Shown here in pieces: positions 1 to 6,909 of a stretch of DNA of 27,729 nucleotides (its first letter is position 1; each line of letters opens with the position of its first letter). A model generated the notes under the pieces. That model did no database searches and had not been told where the DNA came from. It saw nothing but the letters and a program-made list of their open reading frames with translations. A program made the translations under genes and the position numbers. Source of the stretch: JAGLQA01 sp023135565 (GTDB lineage: Bacteria; Acidobacteriota; Aminicenantia; UBA2199); NCBI GenBank assembly GCA_030639305.1, contig DAOWCY010000083.1, forward strand, positions 1-27,729, given 5' to 3'.

Positions 1-162
1 CTCACTTCGTTCAAACAGAGAAATTTTGCCCCTATAGAGTGCGATGGGGCCGCTCAATTCGCCGTGCCGGTTCCCAATTCCCTCCCTGAGGTGAACTCAA
101 TTTATGAACTGCGGCCTGTTGTCAAAAACTGGACAGTTACTCTTTACGATTTTTTCGTCATA

Positions 163-1182
163 TCACCCGACCGGCTCGAAACACTGCGGGTCTTCGGCCA
201 TATAATCGCCGTTTATATAATAAGCAATGGCCCGGCAGCCGCCACATTTTCCCAGGAAACGACAACCGCTGCATTTTCCTTTCAATAATCCTTTATCTCT
301 TAATTTCCACAGGACAGCGGAAGTATACCATATCTTGAACAAACCTTCATCCAGGATATTCCCCAGGGGAATCTCTAAGCGCCGACAGGGAAGAACTGTG
401 CCGTCAGCAAGAATAGCCAGGCTGCTGAAACCGGCGGGACAGAACCCTCCGACTTCCTCGTCGATCAAGCACCACAGCGGGCGCGACACCCTGATCTTGA
501 GTTTAGACGCCTTTTCGATCTCTTTTTTTTTTCGGTAAATGGTTTCATATACTGCTTTTAATTCATCGGCACGCATATAAAATTTTTCTACGCTTTCCCT
601 GTCACCGGGAACGATTCTTTCTATCGTCAAATAGTCCACGTCCAGGTCACGCATCAGTTCGATCACATCGAGCACCTCTTCCCTGTTCTGCTTGTGCAGC
701 GTAAACATAACGCTGACGTGAAAGCCCTTGCGTTTCAGTAATTTAACGGCATTAACAGTCTTATCGAAATTTCCACGCCCCCTAACAGTATCATGGGTTT
801 CAGCAGTGGCGCCATCTATCGAAACCTGGATTTCTTTCAATTTCTTAAAAGGAGCCATACGCTCCAATATATCATCATCGATCAATGTCCCGTTGCATAA
901 AATCCCTAACCAATAAAAATTTTGCGATTTTTCAAAAAAATCCAGGAGTTTTATCAATAAATCTTTTCTCAGAAAAGGCTCGCCGCCGGTTAATGAAATC
1001 CTGCCTGCTCTATTCCATTTTCTCAAGGCCAAATCGAGCAAGGAGGCGATTTTGAATATCTTTTCATCTTCCAGGTCTTTAAAATCATAACTCTTTTGAT
1101 AGCAATGGGCACAGCGTAAATTACATCTCTCAATAAAATGCCACTGGAAATAAAAAGTTTTGAGCTGTTTTTGTTTTTGCAT
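163..1182 (-). CDS. Radical SAM/SPASM domain protein
   Basis: 339 aa. The N-terminus has the CxxxCxxC cluster of the radical SAM superfamily (C20, C24, C27), which binds a [4Fe-4S] cluster that reductively cleaves S-adenosylmethionine. A GGEPFLR stretch is the usual SAM-binding GGEP motif. The C-terminus is a complete SPASM domain: C248-x12-G261-x4-C266, then C304, C307, C313, C316 and C334, enough for two auxiliary Fe-S clusters. Families with this layout include peptide maturases (PqqE, thioether-forming enzymes), anaerobic sulfatase maturases and haem-pathway enzymes such as AhbD. I cannot choose among them, and no convincing precursor peptide gene lies beside it. It is cytosolic by sequence, with no signal peptide. 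A sigma70-type promoter lies upstream; the Shine-Dalgarno before the ATG is poor, so the start is less certain than the family. Confidence 0.9.
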   Translation of the reverse strand: MQKQKQLKTFYFQWHFIERCNLRCAHCYQKSYDFKDLEDEKIFKIASLLDLALRKWNRAGRISLTGGEPFLRKDLLIKLLDFFEKSQNFYWLGILCNGTLIDDDILERMAPFKKLKEIQVSIDGATAETHDTVRGRGNFDKTVNAVKLLKRKGFHVSVMFTLHKQNREEVLDVIELMRDLDVDYLTIERIVPGDRESVEKFYMRADELKAVYETIYRKKKEIEKASKLKIRVSRPLWCLIDEEVGGFCPAGFSSLAILADGTVLPCRRLEIPLGNILDEGLFKIWYTSAVLWKLRDKGLLKGKCSGCRFLGKCGGCRAIAYYINGDYMAEDPQCFEPVG

Positions 1183-1218
1183 TCAGTTCACATAATCATG
1201 TATATCTTTTCAAAATTC

Positions 1219-1248
1219 ATTATATCATGAATACCGGAACTCGTTCAA
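1219..1248 (-). promoter_or_regulatory. Putative promoter of the radical SAM gene
   Basis: On the minus strand TTGAAC (1243-1248) is followed after 18 bp by a consensus TATAAT (1219-1224), about 37 bp before the start codon. Identified by eye from hexamers only. Confidence 0.5.
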
Positions 1249-1330
1249 GACAAATAGACCTTACTACCATAGAGTCGCCTATCGGCCTCCTCCAAAACCA
1301 CGGTTCACACAGACTTTATAGGCTGCACGG

Positions 1331-3313
1331 TTAACTCTCTTTCGATAAATATAAACTCAATAAATCCACCGCACGCTTCTCGATCTCTTCCGCTAAATAC
1401 TCGATGTACTTATCCACATAGTTCTCCTCAACATAATCCGTAGTTAAATACGGCGACATAATCACAGAGCGGATGATCTTCACTTCATGAACCCTTTCCC
1501 ACTCCTCCGGGGAAAAACCGATCTTTTTGAGAAACTGCAGCGGACTGTCTTTGTACTCGTCATAACGAAAATCAGTGGTGGATACGATGTATTTCTTATC
1601 CAACATCAACTCGCCCGGCCCGGGTAAGTAACCCAATATCTTTTCGGCAATATAAGCGGTTAAATCATTCATCTTCTTAAGATCGCTGCTGCCTTTAAAT
1701 TTAAATACATAGTTCACAATATTGATGTCCGGCTTGATAAGCGGGTGCACCTTGATCTCTACGCCTTCCCCGATAGAAACAGCCGGCGCATCCTGCAGGC
1801 CATGCCATAAGGTCAGCGCACCATCGATGGTTTCACCGATCAGTTTACCGTAACCGCTTATATTCAAGGGCATGATACGGTGCGCCGTCCATACTGCCGC
1901 CGCAGCCGCACCGGGTTTCGACCCTTCCAGGATATAGGCCCCGATTAATTCATCAGGCTGCCCGGGCTCGGGCCGGGAAAATACATAAGGGGCAAAGGTC
2001 TGGATGGCCTCACGCATACGCTTGTCCCTCATTACAATTCCACCGGCAGGGTAAAGTACATAACCGAGTTTATGGGGGTCTAACGTGACCGTATCCGCCT
2101 GGTCCATGGCTTTGAAAGCATCATAAACCTCTTCCTGCGGCCATAAAGAGCTTTTTCCCTCTTTGTCACCGATGATACCGTAAAGTTTGAGTTTATCACC
2201 CAGCCTCTTTTCATTCATAAAATTACCCGCTTCATCGAGAAAAATACTGCGCACATAGCCACCGTATGCCGCATCAACATGGATATGAAAACTCATGTTC
2301 TTTTCTTTCTGCAAACGATTGCGTATGTCTATGATTTTGTGAATTTCATCCACCGACGACTCTTCCGTACTGCCGATAATGCCTATTACCGCCAGTACCG
2401 GGTGTTTTTCCGCTGCTTCGAATACCATCTCTTCGAGTATTGTCATGTCCATCCGGTAATGCTCGTCAACCGGGACATAGCGCGCCGCCTGCCAGCCGAG
2501 TCCAAGTAAGTCTAAGGACTTCTTTAAAGAGTAATGCTTGGTCTCAGGCAAAAACACCACCCCCAGGTTCGCCGCCCCCGGCCAGGTTAAACCTCTTGCC
2601 TGGAGACTCTTCTCATCGAATAGTTCGTCGATTTCTTTTCCTGTCATACCGGTGTTCTCCAATTCCCGCAGCACATTGGCCTTTAACTCCAGTATTTCTA
2701 CGGGACTGTATCTGCGCAGCAGTTCCTCATCGGTAAAGTCGATGACTGGATGTTCGACACCCTTTGCCACAGCCATCTCTTTTAAAACCAGCGGGATGAC
2801 CTTCATATTCCGGGCTATCCAAAGCGCTTCCATGTTGGCTATGCTGCCGCCACCGCAAATATGGCCCCACCCCCTCTCTTCATCAAAACCGAAAAGCTTT
2901 ACGAAATCCTTACCTACTTCCAGTTCCAATTCAGCCGTCCCGGTGCTGCCTGCTTTAGCTACATTGTTGGGATTGTATAAAGCAGCGGAGAAAAAAGCGA
3001 TCAACGGCGCTGCCATTACCTCCCAATTCATATGACCGATATAACGCGGCGAAAAAAAAGGCTGGTTCTTTTTTAATTTTTCCTGTAATACATAAAGAGC
3101 GCTTTTTATTCGTTTCAACGCCCTTTTGAAGCTCTCTTTCGCTTTGTCATTTTCGCTGATACAATCTACCGTATCGCCTAAAGAGAAAGCCTGTCTCCAC
3201 TGCACATGATTTTTTAAAGCTTCGCTTAAAAGTTCCTCGTAAAAATCGACATTCTCACCATTAGGACCTAAAAAGTAAGCTTCGAAATTAACTCCAGATT
3301 CATTTTCGTTCAT
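1331..3313 (-). CDS. PLP-dependent decarboxylase, tyrosine decarboxylase-like
   Basis: 660 aa, a group II pyridoxal-phosphate decarboxylase. K415 in DPHKLG is the expected PLP Schiff-base lysine, and D347 in HVDAAYGG is the expected pyridine-nitrogen aspartate. GGGSIANMEAL near residue 155 is the phosphate/cofactor-contact region. The unusual length and the N-terminal EAYFLGP...WRQ region resemble the roughly 620-aa tyrosine decarboxylases of enterococci and lactobacilli rather than the shorter GadA/B or eukaryotic aromatic amino acid decarboxylases. The probable reaction is decarboxylation of an aromatic or related L-amino acid to the amine plus CO2 in the cytosol. Substrate cannot be read from sequence alone. 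No amino acid/amine antiporter gene, the normal partner in acid-resistance cassettes, lies next to it. The start has a strong GGAGGG Shine-Dalgarno and its own promoter. Confidence 0.88.
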   Translation of the reverse strand: MNENESGVNFEAYFLGPNGENVDFYEELLSEALKNHVQWRQAFSLGDTVDCISENDKAKESFKRALKRIKSALYVLQEKLKKNQPFFSPRYIGHMNWEVMAAPLIAFFSAALYNPNNVAKAGSTGTAELELEVGKDFVKLFGFDEERGWGHICGGGSIANMEALWIARNMKVIPLVLKEMAVAKGVEHPVIDFTDEELLRRYSPVEILELKANVLRELENTGMTGKEIDELFDEKSLQARGLTWPGAANLGVVFLPETKHYSLKKSLDLLGLGWQAARYVPVDEHYRMDMTILEEMVFEAAEKHPVLAVIGIIGSTEESSVDEIHKIIDIRNRLQKEKNMSFHIHVDAAYGGYVRSIFLDEAGNFMNEKRLGDKLKLYGIIGDKEGKSSLWPQEEVYDAFKAMDQADTVTLDPHKLGYVLYPAGGIVMRDKRMREAIQTFAPYVFSRPEPGQPDELIGAYILEGSKPGAAAAAVWTAHRIMPLNISGYGKLIGETIDGALTLWHGLQDAPAVSIGEGVEIKVHPLIKPDINIVNYVFKFKGSSDLKKMNDLTAYIAEKILGYLPGPGELMLDKKYIVSTTDFRYDEYKDSPLQFLKKIGFSPEEWERVHEVKIIRSVIMSPYLTTDYVEENYVDKYIEYLAEEIEKRAVDLLSLYLSKES

Positions 3314-3343
3314 ATTTTCCCTCCAAATTAAAGTTACGGATAT

Positions 3344-3372
3344 ATTTTAATATAAAATACCGGCAGATTCAA
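3344..3372 (-). promoter_or_regulatory. Putative promoter of the PLP decarboxylase gene
   Basis: On the minus strand TTGAAT (3367-3372), a 17-bp spacer and TAAAAT (3344-3349) lie about 30 bp before the ATG and its GGAGGG ribosome-binding site. Confidence 0.5.
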
Positions 3373-3453
3373 TATGTTTTTGGATTTTTTTTATCTTTTT
3401 TTAGAATTTTGAAGTCGAAGGGGTTCAAGTCTTGCCGGGCTGATGCTGTCCTG

Positions 3454-3522
3454 CCGCGCAGCGGCTTATTGGCTGGGGACGCCGTCCCCCCGCGAAGCGG
3501 CTTATACCCTGCCCACGTGGTG
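3454..3522. repeat. GC-rich palindromic intergenic cluster
   Basis: A 16-bp motif occurs twice with one mismatch (3454-3469 and 3490-3505), each copy containing a small GC hairpin. Between them lies a perfect 6-bp-stem hairpin, GGGGAC-GCC-GTCCCC (3475-3489). A further GCCCAC/GTGGGC hairpin follows at 3508-3522. The cluster sits just after the stop codon of the gene at 3530-4615, but no run of T follows the hairpins on that strand, so it is not a classical terminator. A related hairpin occurs at 11788-11812. Confidence 0.6.
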
Positions 3523-3529
3523 GGCCCGG

Positions 3530-4615
3530 TTAATCTTTTTTATGAGAGGGGAAAAATAAGGGCCTCCAGGTACCGCCGTACCTTTCGTCGTCGGTGCCGA
3601 TGCTCATCAACACCCTGGCTCCGGTTTTTAGCTGCTCGAAATAAAGCGTCGGAGCGGCAATGGCTTCCACTTTCAACCCGTTGAGATACAAAACCATCCT
3701 GGGTTTATCATACAACCGGATGGGTATCTTTTTGTTTAAATCGACATACCCGGTCTGGGCAACAGTAGAGCGAAAGGGGCCTTCATCCGCCGAGTCTACG
3801 GCAGCGGAAATCCATAATTGATTTTTTTTATCTATATAAATACCGGAACAGGAGCGGATATCATCATCTAATAACCTGTACCGGTCAAACTCGCAAGTTT
3901 TGAAAAGCACTGGCTCTGCGCTTTTCGATGCGCTAAAGTCGCAGGTGTTTTTTTCTAAGTCTAAGTACCCCCAAAACAGCCGGGCAGGGTAAATTTTCCC
4001 ATTTTTGCTGCTGCCGCGTTCTCCCAGGATCAGCAGCAAATCACCTTTTTTGTTTTTCAAACAAGCAGCCCCTTCCACTTCGCACAGGTATTCAGGCATC
4101 TCGATCACGTCTTTGATAATCCCGCGCCACCGGCCATTGGAGCTTTCTAATCTCATGCGGAAGATGAAACAAGGTACCGGTTTATATTTGTCATTTCCCG
4201 AACAGGAGCCGCTCTCGATTAGCAGAAATTCAAGTGTTTTGCCCGGTACAGCGGCCACACTTTCCAGGTCGTTTGCCACCCTGGGCACGCCGCTCCAATC
4301 CACCTGCACAGGGACTAATTGGGGCGGGCAGCAGGGATTGGCAGTCAGGATGCTAACCCGCGGTTCTTTTTGCCCTAATTTGTAATCGTGCGCCACCACG
4401 AAGCGGTTGCCTTCCAAAAGGGCCATGCCGCTGTAATCGGGCAGTATGCTGCTATTTTCATAGGAAGAAATTTGAGACGGAGGAGCAGGAGGAGCATCCG
4501 GCGATTGGTCCGCATATGTTCTTGCTGCGTGAGTTCCCAGGAAAACAATTATAGTCGATATGAGTAAAATACAAAAAAGCAATTGTTCTTTCCACTGTTT
4601 AGCTTTTATTTTCAT
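3530..4615 (-). CDS. Exported protein of unknown function, propeller-like
   Basis: 361 aa; I do not recognise the family with confidence. Residues 1-36 look like a signal peptide: a basic start, a hydrophobic run at about 12-28, and a possible signal-peptidase cleavage after TYA. The mature part begins with a Pro/Ala-rich linker and is then built of short beta-strand-like segments with recurring DLESVA / EVEGAA-type turns and Gly/Asp-rich loops. That pattern resembles secreted beta-propeller or phytase/esterase-like proteins, which is an inference only. Cysteine pairs scattered through the mature region would suit an extracytoplasmic protein. It is transcribed alone from a good promoter with a GGAGG ribosome-binding site. 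Its 3' end abuts a cluster of GC-rich palindromes. Export looks likely; function is unknown. Confidence 0.75.
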   Translation of the reverse strand: MKIKAKQWKEQLLFCILLISTIIVFLGTHAARTYADQSPDAPPAPPSQISSYENSSILPDYSGMALLEGNRFVVAHDYKLGQKEPRVSILTANPCCPPQLVPVQVDWSGVPRVANDLESVAAVPGKTLEFLLIESGSCSGNDKYKPVPCFIFRMRLESSNGRWRGIIKDVIEMPEYLCEVEGAACLKNKKGDLLLILGERGSSKNGKIYPARLFWGYLDLEKNTCDFSASKSAEPVLFKTCEFDRYRLLDDDIRSCSGIYIDKKNQLWISAAVDSADEGPFRSTVAQTGYVDLNKKIPIRLYDKPRMVLYLNGLKVEAIAAPTLYFEQLKTGARVLMSIGTDDERYGGTWRPLFFPSHKKD

Positions 4616-4642
4616 GGTATTACCTCCGTTTTATTAAGTTTA

Positions 4643-4671
4643 AATATAGCAGAAAACTATTTTTATTTCAA
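4643..4671 (-). promoter_or_regulatory. Putative promoter of the exported-protein gene
   Basis: On the minus strand TTGAAA (4666-4671), a 17-bp spacer and TATATT (4643-4648) lie 27 bp before the ATG, which is preceded by a GGAGG ribosome-binding site. Confidence 0.6.
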
Positions 4672-4746
4672 GCACCCGGGGAGGCGATGAGCCGCTTCGA
4701 CTCGAATGCGAGAATTCTTAAAGTTGACCATGCAAATTCTCGTAGT

Positions 4747-4784
4747 AAAAGAAAAAATTGGCCTGTCCACAACCCGGACAAGCC
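4747..4784 (-). terminator. Rho-independent terminator
   Basis: Read on the minus strand, a 9-bp stem with one G-U pair (arms 4776-4784 and 4760-4768) closes a 7-nt loop. It is followed directly by AATTTTTTCTTTT (4747-4759). This is a classical intrinsic terminator and would end the transcript of the caspase gene whose stop codon is about 250 bp upstream. Confidence 0.75.
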
Positions 4785-4790
4785 GGAGCC

Positions 4791-4817
4791 AGAAAGAAAC
4801 AAACCCGGCTTGCCGGG
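4791..4817 (-). terminator. Possible tandem terminator hairpin
   Basis: On the minus strand the perfect hairpin CCCGGC-AA-GCCGGG (4804-4817) is followed by TTTGTTTCTTTCT (4791-4803). It lies just ahead of the stronger terminator at 4747-4784 and may act with it. Confidence 0.5.
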
Positions 4818-4818
4818 A

Positions 4819-4882
4819 AATTACAAATTACAAATCCCAAATTACAAACAAATTACAAACCCCAATGTTCCAAATCACAAAA
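4819..4882. repeat. Low-complexity A/C-rich tract of AATTACAAA/CCAAA units
   Basis: Degenerate tandem 7-10-bp units (ATTACAA, ATCCCAA, AATTACAAA, CCCCAA, TTCCAAATC) form a strongly strand-asymmetric tract almost free of G. It has no coding potential and no spacer/repeat regularity, so it is not a CRISPR array. A shorter tract of similar flavour (ACATTCCA twice) lies at about 9460-9480. Confidence 0.7.
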
Positions 4883-5037
4883 AACAAACAAAGTTGATAA
4901 AAAAAATTTGGCCTGCAAACGCGCTATAATAAATCCTTTCCAGGCTAGCAAAAAACATTTTACCGGAAAGTGGCAAAACTTTACGATTAGGTAACCTTTT
5001 CCTCACCTTCAGTATCCGTGGAGCGGGTTTCGCATTA

Positions 5038-6744
5038 TTATAGCGATGACGAAAGGGCCAGCCGGAACCCCAGGTCATCAATGCGGGCGCCAAGATAGGC
5101 AGGGGCGACACGAAAGGTCGCTCGACAGAGGTCGGCATCGTATTCCCACGAGCCGCCGCGCATAACTCGGGGAGAGCCACTCTCAGGGTCAGGCCCTTGA
5201 GGATTTTTGCCGGGACTACTTTTATAATATTTTTCGTCATACCGATCCGAACACCACTCGCACACATTACCGGCCATGTTTAAGCAGCCATAAGGTGAAG
5301 CGCCACCTGGATAGCCGCCTACCGGCTCTGTCCTTTTCAAACCGGATTCCGATGAATTGCACTTGTTTTTATCAAACCAAAAACCCCAGGGATAAATCAA
5401 CTCACCAGTACCGCGGGCTGCCTTTTCCCACTGAGCTTCCGTAGGCAGTTTAAAACCTAAACCGGTTTTCTCACTTAACCACCTGCAAAAAGCGGTTGCA
5501 TCATGCCATGAAACATTTATGATCGGACGCTGTCCCCTCCCCCAACCTTCGTCATCCGGTTTCTTTTCACCGATTTTCTCACAATATTTATCATATTGGG
5601 CGAAAGTCACCTCATATTTGCCGATCCAGTAACCATCTAAATAAACTTCATGTGCCGGTTTCTCATTATTGCCATCATTAGACCCCATGGTAAACTTACC
5701 CTCCGGGATATACACCATTACGATGCCGTAATCGAATTCCGCTTCCCAATAGCCTTTTGAGTTTTTGTATATCTTTTTGGCCTTTTGGTTAATCTTCTCC
5801 CCAAAGGGATTAGAATTTATTTGTCCAAAAATCTCTTCGTCAGATATGGTTGATCTGGTTACTCTCCCAGAAAATAGGTCTTTAGGCATCGTTGGGCCGG
5901 GAATTTCTTCCTGCCGACCCGCTTTTAAAAAAAAGAGGAAGCCCGCTCCTTCCTGGTGGTTGGTTTCCTTCAATTCGCCAAATAAAGGCAGCGTTTTTTT
6001 TACTCCTAACTTGATCTCATTAAAGAGCATACTACTATCTATATAGGGTCTGTCATTTTCTTCTAAAGCCAATATCAATTGCCGGGCAAACTCAGATATT
6101 GCCGGGACTTTCTCTGAAGCTCCGGAAGTCATTATCTGGCGGCAGCGTCGAGAATATGTTTTTTTTAAATACTCATTTGTTATTTTTCCCTGTTTTCCTC
6201 CTCTAAAACCTGCAATCAACTCACCGGAATAACAGGAATCGGAAATAAGCAGGATATGTTTGGATTTCATGTTAGCGATTAATCCCCTGATAATGGAATT
6301 TGGAATCCATTTACCCTGGATATTTTCATCCGTTCCGCCATCCACGGGTATCCAGAAGCCGTTGTTCGATGACTCGTCGAGATGCCCGTGCCCTGAAAAA
6401 AAGATAAGTAAAGAATCGTCCTTACCCACTGATTTTTGCAATTCCTTTAAAAGTTGAATAATTCTTCCCTTTGTTGCCTGTTCATCGTAAAGTTCTATAA
6501 TATCATCGATATGGTAACGGGAAGTTAATATTTCCTTTATTTTCCCGGCATCTTCCAGAGGCCCTTTAATCAGGTTCCAATTTTGATACTTATTTATTGC
6601 AATCAACACTAAGTACTGTTTTCCGATCTTGCCGCCCCGGTAAGGGGGCTTAATTTTACTCCTTACTCCTTTGTCCTGACCGGGGGAAATAAAAGATAAT
6701 AAAAAAACAAATAAAACTACCACAACAAAAAAACTTTTCTTCAT
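5038..6744 (-). CDS. Exported caspase fused to an FGE-sulfatase/C-type-lectin-fold domain
   Basis: 568 aa. Residues 1-23 form a signal peptide. Residues about 45-265 form a caspase-family (peptidase C14) p20/p10-like domain. The catalytic dyad is visible: H119 in FFSGHGH and C171 in ISDSCYSG. A linker (about 270-340) leads to an FGE-sulfatase-type domain from M343 to the end, with its landmarks in order: IPEGKFTMGS, LPTEAQWEKAARG, GNVCEW, RGGSW and LGFRLA. By alignment with sulfatase-activating FGE, only one of the two catalytic cysteines remains (C540); the other position is Y535. The domain is therefore more likely a binding or sensing module with a C-type-lectin fold than an oxidase. The inferred role is an extracytoplasmic cysteine peptidase gated or targeted by the lectin-fold tail. 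It is divergent from a second exported caspase gene. Confidence 0.9.
   Translation of the reverse strand: MKKSFFVVVVLFVFLLSFISPGQDKGVRSKIKPPYRGGKIGKQYLVLIAINKYQNWNLIKGPLEDAGKIKEILTSRYHIDDIIELYDEQATKGRIIQLLKELQKSVGKDDSLLIFFSGHGHLDESSNNGFWIPVDGGTDENIQGKWIPNSIIRGLIANMKSKHILLISDSCYSGELIAGFRGGKQGKITNEYLKKTYSRRCRQIMTSGASEKVPAISEFARQLILALEENDRPYIDSSMLFNEIKLGVKKTLPLFGELKETNHQEGAGFLFFLKAGRQEEIPGPTMPKDLFSGRVTRSTISDEEIFGQINSNPFGEKINQKAKKIYKNSKGYWEAEFDYGIVMVYIPEGKFTMGSNDGNNEKPAHEVYLDGYWIGKYEVTFAQYDKYCEKIGEKKPDDEGWGRGQRPIINVSWHDATAFCRWLSEKTGLGFKLPTEAQWEKAARGTGELIYPWGFWFDKNKCNSSESGLKRTEPVGGYPGGASPYGCLNMAGNVCEWCSDRYDEKYYKSSPGKNPQGPDPESGSPRVMRGGSWEYDADLCRATFRVAPAYLGARIDDLGFRLALSSSL
5056..5145 (-). other. Candidate variable region of a diversity-generating retroelement target
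   Basis: Codons 534-563 of the caspase/lectin-fold gene lie between the conserved RGGSW and the final GFRLA. DGR variable repeats sit at this position in FGE/C-type-lectin targets. Of the 23 codons from 535 to 557, 21 end in C or T, including 15 in a row (543-557), as expected if they derive from AAY template codons mutated at adenines. The segment ends in a GC-rich stretch over LGFRLA that could serve as the initiation-of-mutagenic-homology site. No template repeat or reverse transcriptase is in the window, so this is a hypothesis. Ordinary FGE paralogues have a similar layout. Confidence 0.35.
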
Positions 6745-6765
6745 TTTGTCCTCTCTTCACGCCCC

Positions 6766-6794
6766 ATTATAATATACAGGTAAAAAAAATACAA
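6766..6794 (-). promoter_or_regulatory. Putative promoter of the caspase/lectin-fold gene
   Basis: On the minus strand TTGTAT (6789-6794), a 17-bp spacer and a consensus TATAAT (6766-6771) lie 21 bp before the ATG. An AGAGAGGA ribosome-binding site lies between. Confidence 0.55.
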
Positions 6795-6806
6795 CCGTCT
6801 TTTTGC

Positions 6807-6835
6807 TTGACATTCATTTTTGAACTTGTTAAACT
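6807..6835 (+). promoter_or_regulatory. Putative promoter of the plus-strand caspase gene
   Basis: A consensus TTGACA (6807-6812), a 17-bp spacer and TAAACT (6830-6835) lie about 75 bp before the chosen start codon. The -35 box is only 12 bp from the -35 of the divergent promoter, so one regulator bound here could control both caspase genes. Confidence 0.55.
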
Positions 6836-6896
6836 TGAATCCCTATCTATCTAATCCTGTAAACCCGGGATTAGAGGAAAAGGGATATTTCGGGTT

Positions 6897-6905
6897 AAGG
6901 AGGTG
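6897..6905 (+). promoter_or_regulatory. Ribosome-binding site fixing the start of the plus-strand caspase
   Basis: AAGGAGGTG is a near-perfect Shine-Dalgarno ending 4 nt before the ATG at 6910. It decides the start: the longer open frame from TTG at 6820 would begin between the -35 and -10 boxes. Confidence 0.85.
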
Positions 6906-6909
6906 TTAT

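Larger units (their letters stand above)
4616..5037. other. 422-bp intergenic region
   Basis: No gene is supported here; short open frames across it have no coding character. It holds, from left to right, the promoter of the left-hand gene, two GC hairpins with minus-strand U-rich tails, a low-complexity A/C-rich tract, and the 3' flank of the caspase/lectin-fold gene. A lone TATAAT on the plus strand near 4923 has no well-spaced -35. Confidence 0.7.

Noticed and set aside
1219..1270. 16-codon open frame on the minus strand upstream of the radical SAM gene as a peptide substrate
   Set aside because: It overlaps the likely promoter and has no properly spaced ribosome-binding site or precursor-like sequence.
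2538..3035. 165-codon plus-strand frame opposite the PLP decarboxylase
   Set aside because: Antisense to a clearly conserved enzyme, Ser/Pro-rich composition typical of antisense frames, no ribosome-binding site.
3409..3684. 91-codon plus-strand frame in the palindromic intergenic cluster
   Set aside because: It arises from the GC-rich repeats and runs antisense into the 3' end of the exported-protein gene; no coding signature.
4819..4882. CRISPR-like array
   Set aside because: The units are degenerate, 7-10 bp long, and lack regular spacers; no cas genes are present.
4616..5037. DGR template repeat next to the candidate variable region
   Set aside because: No second copy of the 5056-5145 segment with adenine substitutions is visible here or in the 8956-9526 gap, and no reverse transcriptase gene is in the window.
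4875..5267. 130-codon open frame on the minus strand inside and beyond the caspase/lectin-fold gene
   Set aside because: It lies in a different frame of the same strand as the FGE-like domain, has no recognisable domain, and runs into low-complexity DNA; a shadow frame.
6820..6909. 30-codon N-terminal extension of the plus-strand caspase from a TTG at 6820
   Set aside because: It would start between the -35 and -10 boxes and lacks a ribosome-binding site; the ATG at 6910 has a near-perfect one and gives a signal peptide at the N-terminus.
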